NCBI RefSeq assembly: GCF_900104095.1
Contig: NZ_FNJO01000002.1
Span: 496,001-560,000 of the forward strand
Direction of reading: 5' to 3'
From: Ralstonia sp. 25mfcol4.1
GTDB lineage: Bacteria > Pseudomonadota > Gammaproteobacteria > Burkholderiales > Burkholderiaceae
Length of the DNA: 64,000 nucleotides
This document shows positions 18,219 through 26,418 of this stretch, one piece after another. Under the pieces are notes generated by a model. That model did no database searches. It was not told the DNA's origin and saw only the letters and a program-made list of their open reading frames with translations. Each line of letters opens with the position of its first letter. Within the stretch, counting starts at the first letter, position 1. The position numbers and the translations under genes were made by a program.

Positions 18219-19855
18219 AGCGCGCCGGCGCGCCCGACGCCGTGGGTACCCGCCGCGCCGATCCGCTGATCGGCGCCGGTCCATCCTCCCCTTCCTCCGC
18301 GCCGGCTGGCGCCCGCAGCGCATCGCGCCAGGGCATGCTGTTCCGGCTGCTGATCGCCGCCGCGCTGGGCGTGGCTCATACGCAGGCTTTCGCGCCCCAT
18401 GACTGGTGGTGGCTGCAGATCCTGTCGCTGGCCGGGCTCGTGGCACTGGTTGCCGATGCGGGCCGCCCGCGTGCGGCGGCCGCCACGGCGTACGCATTCG
18501 GCATGGGCTGGTTCCTGTCCGGGATCTGGTGGCTCTACATCAGCATGCACGTCTACGGCGAGATGCCGGCGTGGATGGCCGCGCTGGCCGTGGTGCTGTT
18601 CGGCGCATACCTGTCGCTATGGCCGGCGCTGGCCGCCGGCGTTTGGCACTGGCTGACTGGCCGCGGCCATGGCGGCGTCCTGACCGCGCTGGCATTCGGC
18701 GCGGCCTGGACGCTGTCGGAATGGCTGCGTGGCGTGGTGTTCACGGGCTTCCCGTGGCTCGGTAGCGGTTATCCCCATACCGACGGCCCGCTGTCGGGCT
18801 TTGCGCCGCTGCTGGGCGTCTACGGCATCACATTCCTGGCGGCGGCGACATCGGCGTTGCTGGTCGCCGCCGTACGCGCCGCGCTGCACCGTACCGAGCC
18901 GGGCGCCACGCGCATCGCCGGCTGGTCGGCCGGGCTGGTGGCCGCCACGCTGGTCGGCGGCCTGGCGCTGATACCCGTGGCGTACACCGCCCCGATCGGC
19001 AAGCCGGTCAGCGTGCGGCTGTTACAGGGCAACGTGGCGCAGGACATCAAGTTCGAGCCGGTGGGCATCCAGCGGTCGCTGGAACTGTACCGCGACATGA
19101 TTACGGCGGCGCCGGCGGACCTCGTCGTTACGCCAGAAACCGCGTTCCCGGTGATCCTGCAGGACCTGCCGGTGGATATCGCCAGGGATGTGCGCACCTA
19201 TATGGAGAAGACCGGCACCACGGTCGTCTTTGGTGCGGCGGGCGCCGATTCGCCGGTGGACTTCACCAACAGCGTGTTTGCCATCGGCCCGGAGCTGGAG
19301 GCGCTTTACCGGTACAACAAGCATCACCTGGTGCCGTTCGGCGAATTCATCCCGTTCGGCTTCCACTGGTTCGTCAACATGATGAAGATGCCGCTGGGCG
19401 ACTTCCGGCGTGGCACGCTGGACCAGCCGGCCGTACCGGTGCGCGGCATCCATGTGGCACCCAATATCTGCTACGAGGATCTGTTCGGTGAGGAAATCGC
19501 CGCCACGCTGCGACAGCAGGCCACGCCTGCCAACCTGCTGGCCAACGTGACCAACCTGGCCTGGTTCGGCGACACCATCGCGCTGGACCAGCATCTGCAG
19601 ATCTCGCGCATGCGGGCGCTGGAAATGCGCCGGCCGATGCTGCGCGCCACCAACACCGGCATGACGGCCGTGGTCCGGCCGGACGGTACGGTGCAGGCAA
19701 AGCTGCCGACGTTCGAAGTGGGTACGCTGACGGCGGATGTGCAGGGCATGCAGGGCCTGACGCCGTACATCCGCGTGGGCAACGTGCCGGCACTGGCCGG
19801 CAGCGTGCTCGTGTTGTTGCTGGCGCTGCGGGTGCGGCGCCGGTTGCCGGACTAA
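18215..19855 (+). CDS. lnt: Apolipoprotein N-acyltransferase
   Basis: A 546-residue inner-membrane enzyme that adds the third acyl chain to lipoproteins. Six to seven membrane segments occupy about 40-255 and a carbon-nitrogen hydrolase domain follows in the periplasm with the catalytic triad E308 (VTPETAFP), K369 (YNKHHLVPFGEF) and C419 (APNICYEDLFGEE). A further membrane segment closes the protein (ALAGSVLVLLLALRV). The cytoplasmic N-terminus is about 35 residues longer than in E. coli (512 residues) and proline/alanine-rich. Translation is coupled to corC by an ATGA overlap. Confidence 0.95.
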   Translation: MKRAGAPDAVGTRRADPLIGAGPSSPSSAPAGARSASRQGMLFRLLIAAALGVAHTQAFAPHDWWWLQILSLAGLVALVADAGRPRAAAATAYAFGMGWFLSGIWWLYISMHVYGEMPAWMAALAVVLFGAYLSLWPALAAGVWHWLTGRGHGGVLTALAFGAAWTLSEWLRGVVFTGFPWLGSGYPHTDGPLSGFAPLLGVYGITFLAAATSALLVAAVRAALHRTEPGATRIAGWSAGLVAATLVGGLALIPVAYTAPIGKPVSVRLLQGNVAQDIKFEPVGIQRSLELYRDMITAAPADLVVTPETAFPVILQDLPVDIARDVRTYMEKTGTTVVFGAAGADSPVDFTNSVFAIGPELEALYRYNKHHLVPFGEFIPFGFHWFVNMMKMPLGDFRRGTLDQPAVPVRGIHVAPNICYEDLFGEEIAATLRQQATPANLLANVTNLAWFGDTIALDQHLQISRMRALEMRRPMLRATNTGMTAVVRPDGTVQAKLPTFEVGTLTADVQGMQGLTPYIRVGNVPALAGSVLVLLLALRVRRRLPD

Positions 19856-19944
19856 CCGACCAGCGCGCTCGCCATCGACACGGCGGCCGCGGCCACCATC
19901 ACGGCGATGGCGACGATATAAGGTTTGCGAGACAGCAGCGACAT
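19852..19944 (-). CDS. Possible 30-residue single-span membrane protein
   Basis: A short frame from ATG (19942-19944) to TAG, overlapping the last bases of lnt on the other strand. The peptide has a basic start (MSLLSRKPY) and then one hydrophobic span, IVAIAVMVAAAAVSMASALV. An AGGGG ribosome site lies seven bases before the ATG, unusually good for a chance frame. A LexA-like box and a hairpin lie upstream on the same side. The size and shape resemble type I toxin peptides such as TisB or other small membrane proteins, but there is no sequence similarity that I can claim. It may equally be non-coding. Confidence 0.4.
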   Translation of the reverse strand: MSLLSRKPYIVAIAVMVAAAAVSMASALVG

Positions 19945-19992
19945 GACCAATCCCCTAAGTTGTTGTTTCGAGCCCGCATCGCGTTATCGGCT

Positions 19993-20024
19993 GCCCGGGA
20001 CGAAAGCTGATGCTTTGCCCGGGC
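19993..20024. repeat. Compound inverted repeat in the lnt-glyQ gap
   Basis: GCCCGGG...CCCGGGC encloses AAAGC-tgat-GCTTT, giving a 12-pair interrupted stem. Reading leftward it would sit in the 5' leader of the possible 30-residue protein, about 50 bases before its ATG. No T-run, so not a terminator. Confidence 0.5.
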
Positions 20025-20078
20025 CCTGCAATCCGGCCTGGCGGCCATCTGGTTTTTGATTCGGTGACCGCGTGCTTT

Positions 20079-20098
20079 AACTGTATACAAAAACGGTA
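20079..20098. promoter_or_regulatory. LexA-like box in the lnt-glyQ gap
   Basis: AACTGTATACAAAAACGGTA agrees with the recA box of this same window at 17 of 20 positions and keeps CTGT-N8-ACnG; one base of the second half-site (ACGG for ACAG) deviates. It could control a leftward transcript to the 30-residue frame or the rightward glyQ transcript (217 bases away). Confidence 0.4.
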
Positions 20099-20314
20099 TC
20101 GGCACGTATCGGACAGTTCTGAAACTCATGTCAGGATTTACCCGACCCGTTGCGCCAAGCCGACACCCGCCGCATGCACGATTCGTGCCCTGCGACACCG
20201 TTTTCATGCGGTAACCCGGCTGAGACAGGCCAAAAACCCGATAGAATCCAAGGTTTGGCAAACCCGGCGCGAGACGCTTCGCGCACTTGCCGCCAGCTTT
20301 CATTTCGTCTTCCT

Positions 20315-21268
20315 ATGCTGACCTTCCAACAAATGATTCTGACCCTGCAGGCCTACTGGGACCGGCAGGGTTGCGCATTGCTGCAACCGATCGATCTGGA
20401 GGTCGGCGCCGGTACATCGCACGTGCATACGTTCCTGCGCGCGATCGGCCCCGAGCCGTGGCGCGCCGCGTACGTGCAGCCGTCGCGCCGGCCCAAGGAC
20501 GGCCGCTACGGTGAAAATCCGAACCGCCTGCAGCATTACTACCAGTACCAGGTCGTGCTGAAGCCGGCGCCCGAGAACATCCTGGAGCTCTACCTGGGCT
20601 CGCTGGAGGCGCTGGGCCTGGACCTGAAGCAGAACGACATCCGCTTCGTCGAGGACGACTGGGAAAATCCGACCCTGGGCGCCTGGGGCCTGGGCTGGGA
20701 AGTCTGGCTCAATGGCATGGAAGTGACCCAGTTCACGTACTTCCAGCAGGTGGGCGGCATCGACTGCAAGCCGATTACCGGCGAGATCACCTACGGCATC
20801 GAACGCCTGGCGATGTACCTGCAGAAGGTGGAAAACGTCTACGACCTGGTGTGGACCGAGTGGGAAGAGAACGGCGTGACGCGCCGCCTGACCTATGGCG
20901 ACGTCTACCATCAGAACGAGGTGGAGCAGTCCACCTACAACTTCGAACACAGCAACACCGAGATACTTTTCCGTCACTTTTCCGAGCACGAGGGCGAAGC
21001 GCGCCGCCTGATGGGCGACGCCGGCGAAAAGAACGAAGACGGCACGCCGAAGCTGACCGACACCCGCCTGGCGCTGCCGGCGTACGAACAGGTGCTGAAG
21101 GCCGCCCACACGTTCAACCTGCTCGATGCTCGGGGCGCCATCTCGGTGACCGAGCGCGCCGCCTATATTGGCCGCATCCGCAACCTGTCGCGCATGGTCG
21201 CGCAGGCCTATTACGATTCGCGCGAGGCGCTGGGCTTCCCGATGTGCAACAACGGGGCCCGCGCATGA
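20315..21268 (+). CDS. glyQ: Glycine-tRNA ligase alpha subunit
   Basis: A 317-residue catalytic subunit of the alpha2-beta2 bacterial glycyl-tRNA synthetase. The start [20 protein letters not shown] is the family's N-terminus, although the frame is open upstream. Class II motifs are visible: [20 protein letters not shown] and the catalytic [18 protein letters not shown], and [26 protein letters not shown] at 20242-20247 is a plausible -10, giving a leader of about 60 bases. The glyS gene is separated from it by one small secreted-protein gene. Confidence 0.96.
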   Translation: MLTFQQMILTLQAYWDRQGCALLQPIDLEVGAGTSHVHTFLRAIGPEPWRAAYVQPSRRPKDGRYGENPNRLQHYYQYQVVLKPAPENILELYLGSLEALGLDLKQNDIRFVEDDWENPTLGAWGLGWEVWLNGMEVTQFTYFQQVGGIDCKPITGEITYGIERLAMYLQKVENVYDLVWTEWEENGVTRRLTYGDVYHQNEVEQSTYNFEHSNTEILFRHFSEHEGEARRLMGDAGEKNEDGTPKLTDTRLALPAYEQVLKAAHTFNLLDARGAISVTERAAYIGRIRNLSRMVAQAYYDSREALGFPMCNNGARA

Positions 21269-21885
21269 CGGCCCGCGTGCGCGGCACGCTGGCATTGCTG
21301 GCTTTTGCCGTGCCGGTTGCGCTGTCGCCCGCCGGCAGCGCGCTTGCCGCCGCGCGGACGTCGCCCCCGCCGTCGCCGCAGGCCCTGTACCTGCCGGCCG
21401 ACCTGGCCAATATCTGCGAGGCGGATAGCCAGGCGCTGCAGCAGGCCATCACGCGGCACTGGCGGCCGTCGCTGTCGTCGATCGACCAGTGGACGCAGCT
21501 GGTGCGCTCGTTCTCGTGCGACCTGTCCGGGTCGCGCGACCTCGGCTGGCACCGCGTGCCGCTGCGCGCCTACGAGAGCGCCATCCGCTACCCGCTGCAG
21601 TGGGTCGAATGGGAAGACAACGGCGGGCGCTCGCGCCGCACGGTGCGGACCTACTATTCCGCCGCGCAGCTGCCCGCGAAGATCGATTTCTGGGTGGGCG
21701 GCCGCATCGACGAGATCCGCTACGACCGCCGGTCCCATCGCATCGACGCACGCTTCCCGGCCGCGGGCACCCGCGGCGCTTCCGGCGTGGCCGTGCAATG
21801 CGCCTACACCACGCTGCAATTCCGCCAGCAGAACGGCCTGTGGCTGCTGTCTGGCGTGGAACCCAATCTCGCGCCGCGCTGCTGA
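21265..21885 (+). CDS. Secreted protein of unknown function embedded between glyQ and glyS
   Basis: A 206-residue protein whose ATG overlaps the glyQ stop. A signal peptide ([21 protein letters not shown], cut after about residue 28) is followed by a P-rich start and a mature domain with four cysteines (about C51, C85, C178 and the final residue C206), suggesting two disulphides. Aromatic-rich motifs include [20 protein letters not shown] and [20 protein letters not shown]. No family recognised. The overlap means it is translated with GlyQ though it is exported, an odd pairing. Confidence 0.85.
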   Translation: MTARVRGTLALLAFAVPVALSPAGSALAAARTSPPPSPQALYLPADLANICEADSQALQQAITRHWRPSLSSIDQWTQLVRSFSCDLSGSRDLGWHRVPLRAYESAIRYPLQWVEWEDNGGRSRRTVRTYYSAAQLPAKIDFWVGGRIDEIRYDRRSHRIDARFPAAGTRGASGVAVQCAYTTLQFRQQNGLWLLSGVEPNLAPRC

Positions 21886-21915
21886 CGCGCGCGCCCATAC
21901 CTGTTGGATAGATTC

Positions 21916-24039
21916 ATGTCGCAACCCATGACCGATTCGCTGCTGATCGAACTGTTCACCGAAGAACTGCCGCCGAAGGCGCTGGCCCGCCTGGGCGACG
22001 CCTTCGCACAAGGGCTGTTCGATGGCCTCGGCGCGCGCGATCTGCTCGAAGCCGGCGCCGCCGTGACGCCGTTTGCCACGCCGCGCCGCCTGGCCGCCCT
22101 GGTGACCGGCGTGCGCCGCACCGCGCCGGACCGCGAACAGCGCGAAAAGGTGCTGCCGCTGACCGTGGCGCTGGACGCCAACGGCGCCCCGACCGCCCCG
22201 CTGGCCAAGAAGCTGGCCGCCCTGGCCAAGTCGGTGGGCGTGGCCGAGATCGACTGGCAGACGCTGGAGCGTGCCTCCGACGGCAAGGCCGATGCGTTCT
22301 TCTACCGCTACACCGCCAGGGGTGCCGCGCTGGCCGACGGCCTGCAGGCCGCGCTGGACGACACCCTCGGCAAGCTGCCGATTCCGAAGCTGATGAGCTA
22401 CCAGCGCCCGGACGGCAGCACGGTGCATTTCGTGCGCCCCGCGCACAGCCTGATCGCGCTGTACGGTGCCGAAATCGTGCCGGTGTCGGCGCTCGGCCTG
22501 CCGGCCAGCAACGTCACGCAGGGTCACCGGTTCCTGTCGCAGGGCGCCATCGAGATTCCGCACGCCGCCGAATACGCGGGCCTGCTGGAATCGCGCGGCC
22601 GCGTGATCGCCGGCTATGCCGACCGCCGCGAACGCATCCGCACCGCCCTGCTCAAGGAAGCAGGCGCCGACCGGGTGATCATGCCCGAGTCGCTGCTGGA
22701 CGAAGTGAATTCTCTGGTCGAATGGCCGGTGGTCTACCCGTGCCACTTCGAGGAAGCCTTCCTGGCCGTGCCGCAGGAGTGCCTGATCCTGACGATGCAG
22801 ACCAACCAGAAGTACTTTGCGCTGACCGACGCCGCCGGCCACCTGCGCAACCGCTTCCTGATCGTGTCGAACCTGGCCACCGACACGCCGCAGTCGATCA
22901 TCTCGGGCAACGAGCGCGTGGTGCGCCCGCGCCTGGCCGATGCCAAGTTCTTCTTCGACCAGGACCGCAAGAAGACGCTGGCGTCGCGCGTGCCGCAGCT
23001 GGGCAACGTGGTCTACCACAACAAGATCGGCAGCCAGCTGGACCGCGTGCAACGCCTGCAGCAGATTGCCGGCCATATCGCCGACGCGATGAACGCCACC
23101 GGCGCCCAGGTGGACAAGGCCGCCGCGATGCGCGGCGCCGAACTGGCCAAGGCCGACCTGCTGACCGACATGGTGGGCGAATTCCCCGAGCTGCAGGGCA
23201 CCATGGGCACGTACTACGCGCGCCATGACGACGAAGCCGCGGACGTGGCGCTGGCCTGCTCCGAGCACTACCGCCCGCGCTTTGCCGGCGACGCGCTGCC
23301 CGAAGGCAACGTCAGCACCGCCGTGGCGCTGGCCGACAAGCTCGAAACGCTGGTGGGCATCTGGGGCATCGGCCTGCAGCCCACGGGCGAGAAGGATCCG
23401 TTCGCGCTGCGCCGCCACGCGCTGGGCATCCTGCGCATGCTGATCGAAAAGCCGCTGGCGGTGTCGATCGACACGCTGCTGGGCCTGACCGAACAGGCGT
23501 TCGCGGGCATCGCCACCGTGAAGCCGGCGCGCGACGCGATCTCCGACTTCCTGTACGACCGCGTGCGCGGGTACCTGAAGGACAAGGGCTACACCACGAA
23601 CGAGGTGGAAGCCGTGGTGAGCCTGCGTCCGCAGAGCCTGCACGATATCCTGGCCCGCATGGAAGCCGTGCGCACATTTGCCGCGCTGCCCGAGGCCGAG
23701 GCGCTGGCCGCCGCCAACAAGCGCATCACGAACATCCTGAAGAAGACCGACGAGGCCATCGACACGGTCGACCGCGCCCTGTTCCAGGAGGCCGCCGAAA
23801 GCGCGCTGTTCGACGCCATCGAACGGGTGCGTCCAGGCGTGGAAGCCGCCTTCGCGGGTGGCGATTTCACCGCCGCGCTGCGCGACCTGGCCCAGCTGCG
23901 CGATGCCGTGGACCGCTTCTTCAACGACGTGATGGTGATGGCCGAGGACGCGAAGCTGCGCGCCAACCGCCTGGCGCTGCTGGCCACGATGCACGGCCTG
24001 GCCAACCGCGTGGCAGACATTTCGAAGCTTGCCGCCTAA
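21916..24039 (+). CDS. glyS: Glycine-tRNA ligase beta subunit
   Basis: A 707-residue tRNA-binding subunit of glycyl-tRNA synthetase (E. coli 689). It begins with the hallmark [20 protein letters not shown], includes an HD-like region ([20 protein letters not shown] and the characteristic [13 protein letters not shown]), and ends with a DALR anticodon-binding domain (about 600-700). The ATG at 21916 is preferred; an upstream in-frame TTG adds four residues and a second ATG lies three codons downstream. It follows the small secreted gene by 30 bases and is probably cotranscribed with glyQ and gmhB. Confidence 0.96.
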   Translation: MSQPMTDSLLIELFTEELPPKALARLGDAFAQGLFDGLGARDLLEAGAAVTPFATPRRLAALVTGVRRTAPDREQREKVLPLTVALDANGAPTAPLAKKLAALAKSVGVAEIDWQTLERASDGKADAFFYRYTARGAALADGLQAALDDTLGKLPIPKLMSYQRPDGSTVHFVRPAHSLIALYGAEIVPVSALGLPASNVTQGHRFLSQGAIEIPHAAEYAGLLESRGRVIAGYADRRERIRTALLKEAGADRVIMPESLLDEVNSLVEWPVVYPCHFEEAFLAVPQECLILTMQTNQKYFALTDAAGHLRNRFLIVSNLATDTPQSIISGNERVVRPRLADAKFFFDQDRKKTLASRVPQLGNVVYHNKIGSQLDRVQRLQQIAGHIADAMNATGAQVDKAAAMRGAELAKADLLTDMVGEFPELQGTMGTYYARHDDEAADVALACSEHYRPRFAGDALPEGNVSTAVALADKLETLVGIWGIGLQPTGEKDPFALRRHALGILRMLIEKPLAVSIDTLLGLTEQAFAGIATVKPARDAISDFLYDRVRGYLKDKGYTTNEVEAVVSLRPQSLHDILARMEAVRTFAALPEAEALAAANKRITNILKKTDEAIDTVDRALFQEAAESALFDAIERVRPGVEAAFAGGDFTAALRDLAQLRDAVDRFFNDVMVMAEDAKLRANRLALLATMHGLANRVADISKLAA

Positions 24040-24067
24040 GCTGTTTTCAAGCCGCCCCGGAGCCGCC

Positions 24068-24670
24068 ATGCCACAGTCCCAGCCCAAGTTCGTGATCCTC
24101 GACCGCGATGGCGTGGTCAACCTGGACAGCGACCACTTCATCAAGACCCCCGACGAGTGGGTGCCGATTGCCGGCAGCCTCGAGGCCATCGCCATGCTGA
24201 ACCAGGCCGGCTACCGCATCGTCATTGCCAGCAACCAGTCGGGCATTGGCCGGGGACTGTTCGAGATGAGCGCGCTCAACGCGATGCACGAAAAGATGTA
24301 CAAGGCGCTGGCCGCGCTGGGCGGCCGCGTGGAAGCGGTGTTCTTCTGCCCGCATACGGCCGCCGACAACTGCGACTGCCGCAAGCCGAAGTCGGGCCTG
24401 TACGAGCAGATCGGCGAGCGGTTCGGCATCGAACTGCGCAACGTGCCCACGGTGGGCGATTCGCTGCGCGACCTTGAAGCCGGCGTGGCCGTGGGCTGCG
24501 TGCCGCACCTGGTGCGCACCGGCAAGGGCCTGCGCACGCTGGAAAAGGGCGGCCTGCCGGCCGGCACGCGCGTGCATGACGACCTGGCGGCGTTCGCGCG
24601 CTGGCTGATCGCCGAAGGGACGCACAAGACCCCGGCCCCGAGCGCCCACGCGGCGCAGCCCGCTCCCTGA
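24068..24670 (+). CDS. gmhB: D-glycero-beta-D-manno-heptose-1,7-bisphosphate 7-phosphatase
   Basis: A 200-residue HAD-superfamily phosphatase of ADP-heptose synthesis for the LPS inner core. The nucleophile motif is FVILDRDGVVNLDS, the second motif IASNQSGIGRGLF, and a zinc-binding loop FCPHTAADNCDCRKPKSGLY (one His, three Cys) is complete as in GmhB. The final acidic motif is VGDSLRDLEAG. The start is the ATG at 24068 because an earlier in-frame ATG adds 13 residues unlike the family. It lies between glyS and plsC on one rightward unit. Confidence 0.93.
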   Translation: MPQSQPKFVILDRDGVVNLDSDHFIKTPDEWVPIAGSLEAIAMLNQAGYRIVIASNQSGIGRGLFEMSALNAMHEKMYKALAALGGRVEAVFFCPHTAADNCDCRKPKSGLYEQIGERFGIELRNVPTVGDSLRDLEAGVAVGCVPHLVRTGKGLRTLEKGGLPAGTRVHDDLAAFARWLIAEGTHKTPAPSAHAAQPAP

Positions 24671-24704
24671 GGCCCGCCCGCCTCATGATTTTTCGCCCCC
24701 ATCG

Positions 24705-25466
24705 ATGACATTTATCCGCTCCCTGCTGTTCGCGCTGTACCTGGTGGTGCTGACCCCGCCCTACGCGTGCATGTGTTTCATCGTCTTCCCGTTCATGAAC
24801 GCGGAAAACCGCTTCCGCTTCGTGCGCGGCTGGCCGCGCCTGGTGATCTGGGCTGCGCGCCTGATCTGCGGCATCCAGTACCGCATCGAAGGCATGGAGA
24901 AGATGCTCGCGATGCTGGACAAGCCCGTGGTGCTGCTGTCCAAGCACCAGTCGGCCTGGGAAACCGTGGCCTATGTGGCGCTGATGCCCAAGCCGCTGTG
25001 CTTCGTGTTCAAGCGTGAACTGCTGTTCGTGCCGTTCTTCGGCTGGGCGCTGGGCATGCTCAAGATGGTCCACATCAACCGCAAGGACGGCACCCGGGCG
25101 TTTGCCTCGGCCGCCCGGCAAGGCCGCGAGCGGCTCAACGAGGGCGCCTGGATCATCATGTTCCCCGAGGGCACGCGCACCCCTGCCGGCAAGGAAAACC
25201 CGCGCTACAAGAGCGGCGGCGCCCGCCTGGCCGTGGAAACGGGCGCCTGGGTCTTCCCGATGGCGGTCAACTCGGGCCGCGTCTGGCCGCGCAATTCGTT
25301 CCTGAAGTACCCGGGCATGATCACGATCTCGATTGGCGACGCGATTCCGTCGGCCAACAAGACCGCCGACGTGCTGAACCAGGAAGTGGAAGCCTGGATC
25401 GAGGCCGAGATGCGCCGCATCGATCCCGAAAGCTACCGCCGCGCAGGGAGCCAGGCCACCGCATGA
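24705..25466 (+). CDS. plsC: 1-acyl-sn-glycerol-3-phosphate acyltransferase
   Basis: A 253-residue membrane-bound LPLAT that makes phosphatidic acid from lysophosphatidic acid. An N-terminal membrane segment (about 5-30) precedes the acyltransferase motifs: H81-QSAW-E86 (the usual H-x4-D is H-x4-E here), KRELLFVPFFGWALG, and FPEGTRTPAG, with the substrate arginine in GTR. The final motif VFPMAVNSG is also present. Glu for Asp in motif I is the one unusual feature and may be lineage-specific. The stop overlaps the next gene's ATG. Confidence 0.9.
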   Translation: MTFIRSLLFALYLVVLTPPYACMCFIVFPFMNAENRFRFVRGWPRLVIWAARLICGIQYRIEGMEKMLAMLDKPVVLLSKHQSAWETVAYVALMPKPLCFVFKRELLFVPFFGWALGMLKMVHINRKDGTRAFASAARQGRERLNEGAWIIMFPEGTRTPAGKENPRYKSGGARLAVETGAWVFPMAVNSGRVWPRNSFLKYPGMITISIGDAIPSANKTADVLNQEVEAWIEAEMRRIDPESYRRAGSQATA

Positions 25467-26383
25467 AGCTGTTGCGCCCGACCGCCGACCCCAACGCGCA
25501 GCTGGAACTGCCGCTGGCCGACGCCACGCCGCCCGTTCCGCCGGTGCAGCAGAACCTGCTTGCGCCGGCGCCCGACGCGCAGCCGGGTGCCGACCGGGCG
25601 GGCGAGCGGACCGGCGACCGGGGTGGCGACCGGGGTGGCGATATGTGGCCGCCGATACTGCCCAATGGCCGCACGCTGCAGGTCGGCGAGCGAACGCTGC
25701 ACTATTCGCTCAAGCGATCGTCGCGCCGTACCATCGGGTTCACCGTGGATGACCGCGGGCTGTCGATCACCGCGCCGCGCTGGGTGACGCTGGTCGACAT
25801 CGAGTCGGCCATCCTTGAGAAACAACGCTGGATCTTTGCCAAGCTTGGCGAATGGCGCCATCGCGAGTCGCGCCGCGTGCTGCCCACGGTGCAGTGGCGC
25901 GACGGCGCCGAACTGCCGTTCCTGGGCCAGCCGGTCACGCTGCGGCTCGAATCGCCGGCTGGCGTGCTGTGTTTCGATGCCGATACGCGCGTGCTGCATC
26001 TGGCGCTGCCAGCACACGCCGAAGAGCAGCAGATCAAGGACCGCGTGCAGGGCTGGCTGCAGAACCAGGCCCGCCGCCTGCTGGCTGAACGCCTCGACAT
26101 CTACGCCGCCAAGCTCGGCGTGCGCCATACCGGCTTTGCGCTGACGTCGGCGGCCACGCGCTGGGGCAGCTGCACCGCCGACGGCAAGATCCGGCTCAAC
26201 TGGCGCCTGATGCATTTCCCGCTGTCGATGATCGACTACGTGGCCGCGCACGAACTGGCGCACCTGAAGGAACTGAACCACAGCCCGCGCTTCTGGGAAA
26301 CCGTCGAATCGATCTTTCCCGAGTTCCGCGACGTACGCGCCCGCTTGCGCGCGCATCCGCCCGAACTGCTGCCGACGTTCTGA
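25463..26383 (+). CDS. YgjP/SprT-type M48-like metallopeptidase
   Basis: A 306-residue protein. The C-terminal part is the YgjP-like zinc peptidase fold with H263-E264-x2-H267 in VAAHELAHLKELNHSPRFWE and the preceding WGSCTADGKIRLNWRLMHFP typical of the family. The first 70 residues are low complexity and include a DNA tandem repeat of 12 bases (25613-25636) coding GDRGGDRGGD, so this linker is likely to vary in length between strains. Function in the family is poorly known; YgjP relatives often neighbour restriction genes but not here. It overlaps plsC by four bases. Confidence 0.88.
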   Translation: MKLLRPTADPNAQLELPLADATPPVPPVQQNLLAPAPDAQPGADRAGERTGDRGGDRGGDMWPPILPNGRTLQVGERTLHYSLKRSSRRTIGFTVDDRGLSITAPRWVTLVDIESAILEKQRWIFAKLGEWRHRESRRVLPTVQWRDGAELPFLGQPVTLRLESPAGVLCFDADTRVLHLALPAHAEEQQIKDRVQGWLQNQARRLLAERLDIYAAKLGVRHTGFALTSAATRWGSCTADGKIRLNWRLMHFPLSMIDYVAAHELAHLKELNHSPRFWETVESIFPEFRDVRARLRAHPPELLPTF

Positions 26384-26418
26384 CCGCCCGGGGGGCTGGC
26401 TGACTGGCCCTGCCAGGC

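Noticed and set aside
25613..25636. Tandem 12-bp repeat in the YgjP-like gene as a mobile or CRISPR element
   Set aside because: Only two full units, in frame, coding a G-D-R linker; too short for CRISPR and without spacers.
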